A stretch of 64,000 nucleotides of DNA from Bacteroidota bacterium. GTDB taxonomy: Bacteria; Bacteroidota; Bacteroidia; Cytophagales; Spirosomataceae. Below are positions 51,036 through 61,700 of the stretch, in pieces. The stretch is from NCBI GenBank assembly GCA_020161355.1, contig JAIUOF010000002.1, positions 620,001 through 684,000 on the forward strand. The letters run 5' to 3'. The stretch's first letter is position 1, and every line of letters starts with the position of its first letter. Under the pieces are notes generated by a model. The model was not told the origin of the DNA. It searched no databases and saw nothing but the letters and a program-made list of their open reading frames with translations. The position numbers were made by a program, and so were the translations under genes.

Positions 51036-53486
51036 TTAATTTGACGATGTCCAGACTTTCCATTGTGATAAACTTCCATCATTCAACACCGCACGGATAA
51101 AATATTTATTTTCTAAGCCCGGCTTGAGCTCCAAGTCTTTAAATTCATAAATGCCTTTTTTAATAATTTTGTAAAGGCTCTCTTTAGGTAAAACAGTAGT
51201 GCCTGGCTCGTATTCAGATTTATAAATTTCAAATTCCTTTACTGAATTTTCAAAACCTTGTAATAATGACCATTGAACCACTATCTCGCTTGCCAAATCG
51301 GTAGTCTTTTTAGAAAAAGTCGAAATCACTTCTTTTTTTGAAATAACTGATGTGCCCAAAATATCTAAAGAAACTATTTGTGCACACTTATTATAATTGG
51401 GCTTTTCATCCAATTCACTGATACAAGACACATTACCTGATGGATCAATAGCTACAAAAGAAAAGTAGTATGATTTGTTGGATTGCAAAGCATAAGAGGT
51501 AATCAAAGTATCTCTTTGGGTCGATGTATATTCAATTATTCCTGATTCGGGAAAATTAGGAACAGGACTTTTTCCTAAACTAAAATCAATTGGATCACTG
51601 ATATACAGAATATGTCTTGCTGTTTTATCAGTGCTATAACTTACACTTATTTTTGCATGATAAGTTGAGGCTCCATTGTCAAAGTAAGGTTTAACCTTTC
51701 TGATACTTGGGGGAAAGGGTCTGATATTGTCGATTGAACTTAATTTAGTTTGCATTGTATCAGACTCATTGCTAAAGTTATCCAGGGCACTTAATCCATA
51801 GTAAATATCTGGATAGGTGACATTTAATGCTAAGGTATCTTTGCATACTAATGAGGTACCATCCAAAATAGGGGAGAGTGCATATTTATCATTGCCCACT
51901 TTTTTATATTTGGCTCCAGAAATAACTACTAAAGAATCGGTAAGGCCAATTCGTCTGGTAACCTTATATCCTTCCAGGTCTTTTTCAGTATTTGCATTCC
52001 ATGTCAGTGTTACGATTTTCTTGCCTAAATCCTGATCATCTATGTAAGAGAGTGTTAAACCAGTCGGTTTGGCTGGAGGTGCATTGTAAGTGGGTAGAAC
52101 AAAGAATGCATTTGAAAACAGGGTATCTCCTTCAATGGTTTTTATACGCATCTGAAAGTAATGGCTTCTTGATGTATCTAACTTTGTTGCTAATAGTGCC
52201 TTGGTAAATGTAAAAGTTCTGCTGGTTTTTGCAATTCCGGAGGAAAGAAGTTTAAAATTGCTTTTATTAGAGCTATCGCTGACATAAACTGACCAACCCT
52301 CTGTAGATAAATCGTTATCAAAATTACTTCCACCTCTGTACGATACAATATTCCATTTGATCGCTTTTGAAGTGGTATTTACTTTATATACTGAATCAAT
52401 AACCGGTTGAAAATAATAATTCTTTTTTACCGATATTTCTTTGACTACAAATTCAACTTGCTCACCAAAGTAAGTATTACCGACAATTTTGTATTTGTAT
52501 GTCTGAGTCACGTTGGGCAAGGTATCAGCAATACTGATATTCGGAATAGCATAGGTAACATGGTTAGAATCATTGACATAGCCGTTATAAACAATAGGTA
52601 AGGTATTTAATGTAGTAAATGCTCCTGTACCGGCTGCTCTCTGTACATTGTAGCTGCCGTAGTATCGCCTTAATCCTGATGCTCCCCAACTTATGTTTAC
52701 TTTAGGTTTTTGATCGGTGTTTTCCTTGGTCAAATCAACAACCGATTGCGGAAAAGCCCCTCCGGAACTATTTGTAACTTCAAGTGCAACACCACTACTT
52801 ATTGTGGTGGAGCCAATAACTGCCTCTATTCTGTATCTGTAAGTTTCGTTGGGCAAAGCTCCTGCATCTTTAAAACCATGACCTGACAAAATGGCCAAAT
52901 CATATCTCCTGTTATAAATATTGCTGGCAGCAAAGTACTGAAAATAGAGCTGATCACTAGCGTCGGAATCAGAAAAAGTTATGGTGTCTCTTGTTGCGTA
53001 GTAGAGAATTGATTTGAGACTATCAGGTGAATCATACCAACCTGTACTATCACTTGGCACCACAGAAGTGGTTGTTATTAAAACCGGTGCTTCCCAGGTC
53101 GTCCCGGTCTTTTTCTCTCTGTACACTTTATATCCAATTCTGGCAGCATCATACCAATGCTGCTGACTCAATGGAATCCAACGCAACCAAACTTCATTAC
53201 CTTTTGGTAATGCCAGCAAAGAAATCTGGGCACTGGGGTCATTGGCTTTCATACCAACCAAAGCTCCTCCAGACTCCCCATTTCCCGTATTTCCGATCAA
53301 AGCCGTATATTCAATGTTATCGGCTGTTTCAAAGCCCTCATTCAGATCAATTTCCTGACATGCCTCATCATAGCTTGAAGTAGTCACAGTGGTACTTCTC
53401 GTGATGTTAGGTGGGGTCACACACTCTGAAGGGCTCTGAGCATATGCCATGGTGGAAATACTTAATAAAATTAATAATTTTCTCAT
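51036..53486 (-). CDS. Exported protein with fibronectin type III-like repeats
   Basis: The 816-residue secreted protein has a short signal peptide ending MAYAQ. It consists of several FnIII-like beta-sandwich units; clear ones are PPAKPTGLTLSYIDDQ...VTLTWNANTEKDLEGYKVTR (about 473-520), VNISWGASGLRRYYGSYNVQ and RPFPPSIRKVKPYFDN. No catalytic motif or T9SS C-terminal domain is obvious. It lies between the 1105-residue protein and the tail-fibre-like proteins in the same operon, so it is probably part of one surface structure. Confidence 0.82.
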   Translation of the reverse strand: MRKLLILLSISTMAYAQSPSECVTPPNITRSTTVTTSSYDEACQEIDLNEGFETADNIEYTALIGNTGNGESGGALVGMKANDPSAQISLLALPKGNEVWLRWIPLSQQHWYDAARIGYKVYREKKTGTTWEAPVLITTTSVVPSDSTGWYDSPDSLKSILYYATRDTITFSDSDASDQLYFQYFAASNIYNRRYDLAILSGHGFKDAGALPNETYRYRIEAVIGSTTISSGVALEVTNSSGGAFPQSVVDLTKENTDQKPKVNISWGASGLRRYYGSYNVQRAAGTGAFTTLNTLPIVYNGYVNDSNHVTYAIPNISIADTLPNVTQTYKYKIVGNTYFGEQVEFVVKEISVKKNYYFQPVIDSVYKVNTTSKAIKWNIVSYRGGSNFDNDLSTEGWSVYVSDSSNKSNFKLLSSGIAKTSRTFTFTKALLATKLDTSRSHYFQMRIKTIEGDTLFSNAFFVLPTYNAPPAKPTGLTLSYIDDQDLGKKIVTLTWNANTEKDLEGYKVTRRIGLTDSLVVISGAKYKKVGNDKYALSPILDGTSLVCKDTLALNVTYPDIYYGLSALDNFSNESDTMQTKLSSIDNIRPFPPSIRKVKPYFDNGASTYHAKISVSYSTDKTARHILYISDPIDFSLGKSPVPNFPESGIIEYTSTQRDTLITSYALQSNKSYYFSFVAIDPSGNVSCISELDEKPNYNKCAQIVSLDILGTSVISKKEVISTFSKKTTDLASEIVVQWSLLQGFENSVKEFEIYKSEYEPGTTVLPKESLYKIIKKGIYEFKDLELKPGLENKYFIRAVLNDGSLSQWKVWTSSN

Positions 53487-53497
53487 TTGTATGATTG

Positions 53498-56400
53498 TTA
53501 TTTACAGATGGATCCAACAGTAAGTCCCACACACTTAGTACTTGGCCCCGGAATCCAGTTTGGCACTTCAATGCAAGCCTGTAATTCAGCTCCAAATGGC
53601 GATGGGGCATTTAGATATGAGTAAACCCCTAATCCTAGACTGACCAATCTTACATACTTTGTACCTGCCTTATTTTTATATCCTGCATCTAATTTTACAA
53701 GACCGTATAATTGACCCTGTCCATACCAGGTATTGGCGGTGGTTGCACATCCACTACTATTGGAAATCACTAAGTCCAGCCCGCCGATCACAATACCGGA
53801 AGCATACCATCTTTTGCCTCCCCCATTGATACCCACTCGGGCACTAGCTCCAAAGGCAAAACCACTCCCACTTACTGCTGATGAACTAGGATCTTTGTAT
53901 CTCCTTGAATTCTTCAAAGTTGGGAAGAAATTCAACACCTCAGGATCAGGTTTGGGGAATGCTCCCACTCCTTTACCCAGCATCAAGTAGGCGTCGATTA
54001 CTACATTATTACCATACCTTACTCCTATTCTTTCTGCTTTTGGTGATTTACCTATATAAATGAATGTGTTGCTGTTTTCAAAATGGACTTGTATGGCCCC
54101 TACTTTACCATAAGGCCCAACTCCCACCAAATCGCCTGCCTTCAAATAAGCCTCGGCAGATAGATCAAATATATTCCTTTCAAAATCAATCAGGATTCCT
54201 GCTGTAAATGCAATTTTTGAACTTGGATCACCAGAAACAGGATTTGGACTTTCATTCGAATTTAATTCCTGATTTATAGATTTGGCCTTTTGAGTATTTT
54301 CAGAAGGGTTAGCTGAACTGGCATTATTACTTCCTGTTTTCATAGCAAAGTTTTTACTAAAAGTTTTTTGACTATTGCTATCATCTCCTCCCATAAAATT
54401 TCCTGCTATTACGCCATTGCCATAAATACCAATATGTTTTATCCCCCAATCGTCATTGATGGCTAAATCAAGATATACCCGGGCTTTAAAGGCTGAATTT
54501 CCATTTGAAACTCCTGTGGCAGAAGCTGGGTCCCTAATTGCAGCCATTAGTTTTATTCCGAATTTAACATCAGTATTCTTCTTATATTTCAAAAAACCAT
54601 TATTTGGATCAGCAGGATAGCAGTCAGTACAAGCATCACTTTTGACTTCCATGTTCCAATATACTGCAATTCCGGCACCATACAAATTCACCGGACCTAG
54701 TGGTACCCCTGTGCTACCTTCAAAAGAGGCGTAAACATCCACAAATCCATATTTGTAATCTGGAGTCTTATTTCTTCCAAAAAGGACCGATACACCCACT
54801 TCAAAAGTGGAAGGCTTTTTGATTGCCACATTCAGGTTTCCGGCAACTTCCTTATAAATTTCATTTTCTTTTACTGTTACTCTGCCATTAAAGCTTACTG
54901 CTGGCAAGTCCCCTCTTACCATCACATCCTGGACTATAACACGCTTGGGTCGTAATTTACCTGCGGCATTATATTCCGACACAAATACCATTTCGGTACT
55001 TCCTCCAATCTTGTCCTTGAGCAAACTCAGCTCTACACCGATTGTGGTGTATAATTTATCGTCAGTCGGAGCAATGGGTTGACCATCGACATACCCTGCG
55101 TATTTTTCAAATTTCGTGATTTGTAATGGAAAATTGACCAGAAAATTATTATTACCTTGTTCATATCCAAATTCCTCAATACTTACGTAGGGTTTCTCGG
55201 TCTGAAGCACCAATTTATTAAAGGTTACCTTTCCCAGCTCAACACCTTTGCCAGCCTGATAGGAGGTTCCTTGATTCGCTTGTTGGGTATGGACACCAAT
55301 CTCCATATCACCACTCAATACCGCTCTAGGTTTGAATTTATAACCAGTGGTGGAAGTATATTCCAGCGACAGGAAAATCAATGATCCTTCATAAATAGTG
55401 CCTTTGGCAAACATAAAGTCCAGAGGCATATTCTTGGAAGCTTTTACGGTAAGGTTATAATTACTCCTTTCTCCTACACCACCATCTAACGGAACGCCCA
55501 TGAATATCTCGGCATCAAAGCTAAACAGCTCTTCATCAGTGGCATTGGCACTGTGTACAGGGGTCTCTATACCTCCATAGAACCGGCCGTATTTGAATTT
55601 ATTCTGAAGAAAACCCAGCTCAAATCTTTTTACCTTAAGCTTCCATTTTTTAGCATTGACTTTCTTGGGGAAATCATTGATAGCAATGTACCCTGAAAAC
55701 CCCGTTCTGTCCCAATATATATCATGGGCTTCAATAGAAAACCTGTTTCCGGTATCTTCCTCTTCAAATTCTTCAGGAAGCATTATTTTAAAATTCTGTA
55801 CATAAAGCCCCTGCCATTTTTCATCTATATCTCCCTGGTATCCCATGGGGAATTGTAGCCCTGCACCATTTAAACTTGGGTTTGCAATGTCGCTGAGATC
55901 AAAAGCAAGATTATTAACAAAATAGGCATATTCTATGTGATCAGGTAAGACAAAAGGAGTCATACTGTTTGACTCAAATAACAAATCTCTGAATCCCTTG
56001 GTGGTATTAACTCTAAGATTATCTATTGTTACCCTTTCACTCTCATTGTCAATTTTTTTACCGTTTTGATCACAGGGTAAAAGCTTGCTTCTCGGTATAA
56101 TAATCTTGGCAGCTACATTGAGGTCCTGGAATTCGCCACAGTTAAATTTTATGTAGGTCCTCAGGGCATCATTTTCTGAAGGAGTAACAGATTTATCAAT
56201 ACCCCCCTTAAGATATACCGTCCAGTCTTTAAAGGGCAGGAGGTAGTCGCCCAATAGCACCGCCTTAAAATTACTTGCACTCAAGCCACCCTGTTTGGTA
56301 AACCTCAGCCCCTCAATACCAAAAAACAAGTCTCTTTGTTTTTCGGTAGAGTTGTCGCTATTAACAGGTGTAGTGAGTCTTATAAATACCGTGAGCTCGG

Positions 56401-56815
56401 CATATTGCGGTCTGAAGTCGGCCTTCAGAATACCCAGGGTTACGGTGGCGTTGTCGCCCACTTTCTTTTTAAGACCTACCGGCAATATCACGAGGTCATC
56501 CCATTGCAGGTCTTCTTTCATTTGACCAGGGGTAGTGTCGAGGTATCCCATGAGACTGGCAGCTACACTGCGGTCGTCGGCGGCACCGGCACTCACCTCA
56601 GCTACAAGATCCTGCATAAAGTCGGGCTTCAATATAGCACTGTTGGAGGCCGAGGCCATTCTGCTCAGCTGGGCGTTAATATCGGCCAATTGCAGCCTGG
56701 CAGCCGCCGAGGCCTTTGATTTGTTGGTCTCTTTTGTTTTGTCGTCGTCGCCACCGGCAACGGCCAGACCCAGACTCAGAAAACCAATAATAAGATAGAG
56801 TAACAGTTTTTTCAT
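53498..56815 (-). CDS. Large exported protein of unknown function (1105 aa)
   Basis: The signal peptide MKKLLLYLIIGFLSLGLAVA precedes a charged stretch (GGDDDKTKETNKSK) and a long, mostly beta-rich protein. It contains many repeated Gly/Asp/aromatic beta units (YVQNFKIMLPEEFEE, GRFYGGIETPVHS, RVGINGGGKRWYASGIVIGG). A Ser/Asn-rich linker lies at about 825-865. The C-terminal ~230 residues resemble an outer-membrane or surface beta domain. I recognise no family. It starts 11 bp after the lipoprotein gene and is a likely platform protein of this operon. Confidence 0.75.
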   Translation of the reverse strand: MKKLLLYLIIGFLSLGLAVAGGDDDKTKETNKSKASAAARLQLADINAQLSRMASASNSAILKPDFMQDLVAEVSAGAADDRSVAASLMGYLDTTPGQMKEDLQWDDLVILPVGLKKKVGDNATVTLGILKADFRPQYAELTVFIRLTTPVNSDNSTEKQRDLFFGIEGLRFTKQGGLSASNFKAVLLGDYLLPFKDWTVYLKGGIDKSVTPSENDALRTYIKFNCGEFQDLNVAAKIIIPRSKLLPCDQNGKKIDNESERVTIDNLRVNTTKGFRDLLFESNSMTPFVLPDHIEYAYFVNNLAFDLSDIANPSLNGAGLQFPMGYQGDIDEKWQGLYVQNFKIMLPEEFEEEDTGNRFSIEAHDIYWDRTGFSGYIAINDFPKKVNAKKWKLKVKRFELGFLQNKFKYGRFYGGIETPVHSANATDEELFSFDAEIFMGVPLDGGVGERSNYNLTVKASKNMPLDFMFAKGTIYEGSLIFLSLEYTSTTGYKFKPRAVLSGDMEIGVHTQQANQGTSYQAGKGVELGKVTFNKLVLQTEKPYVSIEEFGYEQGNNNFLVNFPLQITKFEKYAGYVDGQPIAPTDDKLYTTIGVELSLLKDKIGGSTEMVFVSEYNAAGKLRPKRVIVQDVMVRGDLPAVSFNGRVTVKENEIYKEVAGNLNVAIKKPSTFEVGVSVLFGRNKTPDYKYGFVDVYASFEGSTGVPLGPVNLYGAGIAVYWNMEVKSDACTDCYPADPNNGFLKYKKNTDVKFGIKLMAAIRDPASATGVSNGNSAFKARVYLDLAINDDWGIKHIGIYGNGVIAGNFMGGDDSNSQKTFSKNFAMKTGSNNASSANPSENTQKAKSINQELNSNESPNPVSGDPSSKIAFTAGILIDFERNIFDLSAEAYLKAGDLVGVGPYGKVGAIQVHFENSNTFIYIGKSPKAERIGVRYGNNVVIDAYLMLGKGVGAFPKPDPEVLNFFPTLKNSRRYKDPSSSAVSGSGFAFGASARVGINGGGKRWYASGIVIGGLDLVISNSSGCATTANTWYGQGQLYGLVKLDAGYKNKAGTKYVRLVSLGLGVYSYLNAPSPFGAELQACIEVPNWIPGPSTKCVGLTVGSICK

Positions 56816-56825
56816 ATTGCGGGTG

Positions 56826-57587
56826 TTATTTCAGGTAGTAGGAGATTTTGATACGCTGGTACTCCACCAGGCCATTGAGTGTTTCTTTTTTTATGATAAA
56901 ATCGGTTAGCTGCTTTTTGTCGTTAAAGACCACATCGTACCGGAGATTGAGCCCCTCAAATAACTTTGCCGAAAGCTTAGGCAGCAGTGGGCTCACAGCA
57001 TAGATTTCCTTGAGCTGTATAAAATTTCCGGCCTTGTCGAGTACCTCTTTGAGCGGATTCGCCTCGGTGGTATACACTGCCGTTTCCTCCTCGTAGGTTT
57101 TGCCGGGTACACTGCTGATCTGGCTTACCAGCTGCCCACCCTCCCAGGTGTTAGACACTGTTTGCTCATAGATAGTGCTTTTGTCTTGCACCACCGACCG
57201 CACATAGTACACCGGGCGAGCCTGATTATCATAGTCAAATTTCTCAATTTTGGTTGATTTTATTTCTACCAGCAGACCTCTGGTATTGTACTTATACCTG
57301 AGGGTGTCTTTGCTGCCTTGGGCTACTTTGTACTGCAGCTTGCCCAGACTGTCGGCTTTGAGCAGATACTGAGTACCTTCAAGCGTTTTATAGCTGCTGA
57401 GCAGGCCATTTTTATCGTAGCTGAGAGTATAAGCCCATTGGTCTTTGCCCTCCAGACTGAGGCTCAGTTTCTCAACTTTACCAGCCAACGATACCGTGGC
57501 AGGGCCAATAAGATCCTGTTCTTTGCAGGCAAAAGAAAGCGTTAAAAGTGTGACAAAAATTATGTTCATTAAATAGTTTTTTTTCAT
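56826..57587 (-). CDS. Putative lipoprotein of the exoprotein operon
   Basis: The 253-residue protein has a signal peptide with lipobox (MNIIFVTLLTLSFAC) starting at ATG 57587; the ORF is open to 57632. The mature protein is beta-rich with YD-like repeats (YTLSYDKNGLLSSYKT, LRYKYNTRGLLVEIKS, EKFDYDNQARPVYYVR), the same general design as the lipoprotein at 13589-14386. It begins the run of exoprotein genes after the immunity gene and is 11 bp from the 1105-residue gene. It would sit on the periplasmic or surface face of the outer membrane. Confidence 0.78.
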   Translation of the reverse strand: MKKNYLMNIIFVTLLTLSFACKEQDLIGPATVSLAGKVEKLSLSLEGKDQWAYTLSYDKNGLLSSYKTLEGTQYLLKADSLGKLQYKVAQGSKDTLRYKYNTRGLLVEIKSTKIEKFDYDNQARPVYYVRSVVQDKSTIYEQTVSNTWEGGQLVSQISSVPGKTYEEETAVYTTEANPLKEVLDKAGNFIQLKEIYAVSPLLPKLSAKLFEGLNLRYDVVFNDKKQLTDFIIKKETLNGLVEYQRIKISYYLK

Positions 57588-57908
57588 TAATTCTTTAAAA
57601 TATATTTTAGTTTCTTTCTCAATTCCAGTCATTTACATCTATTGCCCACTGGCTAAGGAATTGCCCGTTTCTTCAATTAAATATTGCTTAAGTACTAGTG
57701 TATTTTTTCTTTGATCTAATTAATAGATAATTCTTATTACTTTTGATTAAATTATTGCTATTACCAATTTGTCCATATGTATACTTAAGCTTTTTGTTTT
57801 CTGGGGCTAGAAGCCACTCCAAAAGTTTTCAAACATACATTCGAAGGAAAAATCCTTCCTATAGCTAGATTAACTATTCATGGGTGCTTTACCATTTCCA
57901 AATAATAA
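57588..57908. other. 321-bp intergenic region
   Basis: AT-rich DNA separates the immunity gene from the lipoprotein gene on the same strand. I see no gene, no strong hairpin and no good TAnnTTTG element, although a promoter for the exoprotein operon is expected here. Confidence 0.5.
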
Positions 57909-58718
57909 TTAATAGTTCTTCAAATCATAACTTTTAATTGGCACGATATTTATTTTTTCAAATAAATCATTAATATCTTCAAATAACATGGGCTCATGAA
58001 TAAGCAGGTGCTGATTAATTAATTTGCTAGATATATCGGGCTGTAAACCGTATTTTATTGCTAATTTTGCTACAGCTGTTGCTTTTGGAGAGTATTTTTT
58101 AAGGAATTCTGGTTGATTTACCATTTGGGATGTATCTTCTTTTATCGCCAATTTTATTCCTTGGTTGATAAAATTAACATCATTTTCTAGAATACCCTTA
58201 ACTGCCATATACTGAACTTTTGTCCATTTGTCATATCTATGATTGTACAATTCAAAGTACTCTCTACTTTTACTCAAATTATCATTTAAAATAAATTTAA
58301 AAGCGTTAAAAAGCATCATTTGCTTGGTATCTTTAAATTGAGAAATATGTTCCATTTCATTTAGAATTTCCCTAACAGCAACATCATGGTCACATAGAAT
58401 AAAAATATGAAAATTATTTCCAAAAGTACCATGTAAATTAAATTCTTTATTTATTCTTAGATGGGGATAAAATTCCTTACTTATCCAATAATCGAACTCT
58501 ATTCCTCTGCAATATTTATAATAGAGATTTTTTGATTTTTTGTAATTTTCCTCGTCTTTGTTTAATAAAATATTTGCCAGACGATTATACTCACTTGTTA
58601 AATAATAGAGTCTGTTTGAAGTTGCACTCAATTTTTCATTCAAAAAAGTACTATCTTCCCAATTATTTATATTTGTATTTATTAATTTTATTAAGTCATC
58701 AATATTTTCTTCCGTCAT
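57909..58718 (-). CDS. Probable immunity protein for the adjacent toxin (Imm49-like)
   Basis: This 269-residue all-helical cytosolic protein has no signal peptide. The C-terminal part, with KYSPKATAVAKLAIKYGLQP and a preceding FNAFKFILNDNLSKSREYF helix pair, resembles immunity family 49 by eye. It starts 2 bp after the toxin stop, the classic toxin-immunity arrangement. It would bind and block the C-terminal nuclease domain. Strongly AT-rich codons match the toxin end rather than the exoprotein genes on either side. Family assignment is tentative; the immunity role rests mainly on position. Confidence 0.65.
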   Translation of the reverse strand: MTEENIDDLIKLINTNINNWEDSTFLNEKLSATSNRLYYLTSEYNRLANILLNKDEENYKKSKNLYYKYCRGIEFDYWISKEFYPHLRINKEFNLHGTFGNNFHIFILCDHDVAVREILNEMEHISQFKDTKQMMLFNAFKFILNDNLSKSREYFELYNHRYDKWTKVQYMAVKGILENDVNFINQGIKLAIKEDTSQMVNQPEFLKKYSPKATAVAKLAIKYGLQPDISSKLINQHLLIHEPMLFEDINDLFEKINIVPIKSYDLKNY

Positions 58719-58720
58719 AA

Positions 58721-61700
58721 CTAATCGATTTTTAATGGGACAATATAGGCATTACCAGATTTGTCTCCAAATCCGCCAACGTACTTAACTTCAATGTTTT
58801 CTAGCAATGCTCTTTCTAAAAGTTTACCCGCTTTAGAGCTGGTTCCCAATTGATTTTTAACAGACTCCAGCCATACTTTTTGCATTTCATATCCACCTCT
58901 GGCCCCCTTAAATGCCCATTCGATTCTATTCGCTCGACAGCCTTTAATTTCTGCGAAAATTACAATAGTGGCTTCATCGATATTATCGATATTATCAGTT
59001 AGTACTAAGTCAAGGCAATTACGGCCACATTTACCATCAGTAACAACCTCTAGGCCAGTTTTTTCTTTTAATAATTGTGTAAATATTGCCTCAACTCTAT
59101 CCCCGTAAAGGTTATTGTCAGCTATTTCCGCTGCTTCTATTAGTGCATTTTTTATTTCGTTAGAAACAGCTACTTTTCCCCTTATTACTGAATTAGGTGA
59201 CCAAGTTCTATTATAAACTGCTGTAATATCCGGAATTGCCTCTTTTAAAACTTTACTCCATGAAGTAAATTGGGTAGATGCTCCTAATTGGGCAGCCCTA
59301 CCTTCTACGAGCAAGGCGGTTTGATGTTCTACACCATCAATAATTTCACCTTTAAGTACTGTTTTTACATTAAAATTAGTTGGTATAGGGGTCTTTGTAA
59401 TGATTTTTCCTGAAACTATTGTTGCAATTTCTTTTTTAACTTTTCTTTCTATTACTTTAGCTGACGAAATTTCAAAGGCTAACCTGAAAGCCTTGGTTGG
59501 AAACTTAATTGCAATATTTTTCCACAAACTTGCTGTTCCCAAGCTTAATATTTCATATTCTAAGTAAATAGGATTTACGGTACCCGAAACTTTAAAGTTC
59601 TGACTTTGGACATATTTATCCTTTAGTTTTCCAGCAAGTTTAAAAAATTCAGGATCAAATTTTGTGTCACCATGTTGGGTAAAAAATTGTTCAACTATTG
59701 CGGCCGATTCTAAAATATAAGATTCAGTTCTTTTTGCAGGTGAAACAAATGTTCCTGTTATATCGCCAACAGCTTTAAATAGTTCATTATATTGTTGAAT
59801 AAAATCCTGCTCAGTCAACCAATCTATTGGACTACTGGGAATATGATTTGCTGCATTCCTATTGTTTAATTTACTGGATGATAGGCCAGTATAGGCATAA
59901 TAAACATTTGCACATTGCCTTTGAGCAATAGTTCCATTATACTCATTGCAATAAATTACTTTTTTAGTTCCATTCTTTACAGAACTAATCGGAGGTAGAT
60001 CGCTTTTATTTGCTATGCAATTACATTTTGTGCTTTGAACAGAGGAGGTAAAATTTGAATACTCTTGCTTAAACTGATCTAACTTACATTCGCCCAACAA
60101 AGTTGTCCCTGCCTTTCTACTGTTTGGGTTTGATTCACAAGAGAAACATGAGGAGTTAAAAGTACTTATAGACTGATTTAGAAAATAAAGGCCATTTTGA
60201 ATCTGTTCATCACTTAATTCTTTATCTTTTTCAAGCTCCCCTTTTACTTCATTAAGCCCGCTACAAATATCTTGTTTAGATTGTTCTGACCCATCAAACA
60301 ATTCTATTTTATTAGTTAAATCATCAATGAGAGACTTCAATTCTTTGAAAGTAGCATCAACATCAACAATATTCCCCCAATTCGGATCATACTGTGTGAT
60401 CACAGAGCCTCCGGCCATTTCGTAGCATTCGTTCACTACAAGGTTGGTAAAATCTACACCTATTTTTTTGGCCAATATGCCTGCTACCAGCCGCATCTCT
60501 ACATAACCTTTGCCAATATAGCCCGAGGGGCTACCGGAGGTAATTTCTGTAATCACCACCGTGTAATCTCCGGCTGTAAATTTATCGCCCGTGGCAAGGC
60601 TTACTCCCACAGCCTGCACATCGGGCAATGTAACGTTTACAGGCGTACCACATGCCTGGTCCTGAAAGGTTTTACAGGGCTTGGCATTGATGTTTATGGT
60701 GGTCTCACAGGTAGTGGCAGGGTTGACCTTGAGGCTCAGCACGGCTTTATACTCTCCGGGTTTATCTATGCTGTATTCATACTTGTTAGGAGCTCCTGCA
60801 ATCACGTTGCCGTTAAACAACCAGCTGATATTGTAGGCAGTAAAGGTGCTGGTACCCTCAAAAGGTTTTATTTGCAGCTTAAGTGGCTGAAACACCGAGG
60901 TCTGCCCTGAAACTCGTTGAAGTTCGGTAGTCTCGGCTCCGTTGGCATCAAAGCCTTGCAGGTATATGTCGCAGTTGGAGACCGTGACGGCAGTAGTGGC
61001 CGTAAACGTACAGCCCCCCGATATGGCGATACTCACCGTATAGGTACCCAGGTTTTGATCTGTCAAAGCTGCAATAGAAGGGGTGCGACTGGTAGAAGTA
61101 AAGGCATTGGGGCCTGTCCAGGAATATCCCGTTGCTGACACCACCTGCCCTACAGAAAGCATCACGGCATTGCCCAGTGGTACGGGGCTTGTATTGGTAG
61201 CTGAGAGGTTTTCGGGTATGGCATTTTGTACTACAAATTCCCTAATCTGGCTAGGCCATCCACCAGGACTAATTGTTTGCAAAAAATAAGAACCGGGTCC
61301 CGTAACATTAATTTGTTGGGTAGTGTAAATATTAAATAAATACTGTGCTGTTTCAAAAAGATTTGAGGCAGCAGAGTTTTGAGCAAAAAATACTTTTGAG
61401 GCTTCGTCTTTTAAAACATACCATTTGTATGACCAAAAGTTAGGAACAGAAGCAGTCAAAGGGAATGTTTGGTTTATGCAAGCATAGCTTTGTCCTGAAG
61501 GGATTGGTACCACATCAACTATTGGATCTATAGTAACCGTAACCCAGTCTTGTGTTACGGTAGGGTCTCCAACACAAATAGCTTGATAAATACCTGGTCC
61601 AACTCTTGTAATTGCTGGTAAGGAACTACCATTTGCCCCATTCAAGACTTCTATTCCTGCCTTCCATGATACTTTCCCTAGATAACAACCATTTGCTGTG

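Noticed and set aside
57797..57808. A 10-bp match (TCTGGGGCTA) to the 3' end of tRNA-Arg as a possible attachment-site copy
   Set aside because: Too short and not extended by the neighbouring tRNA sequence; expected by chance in this length of DNA.
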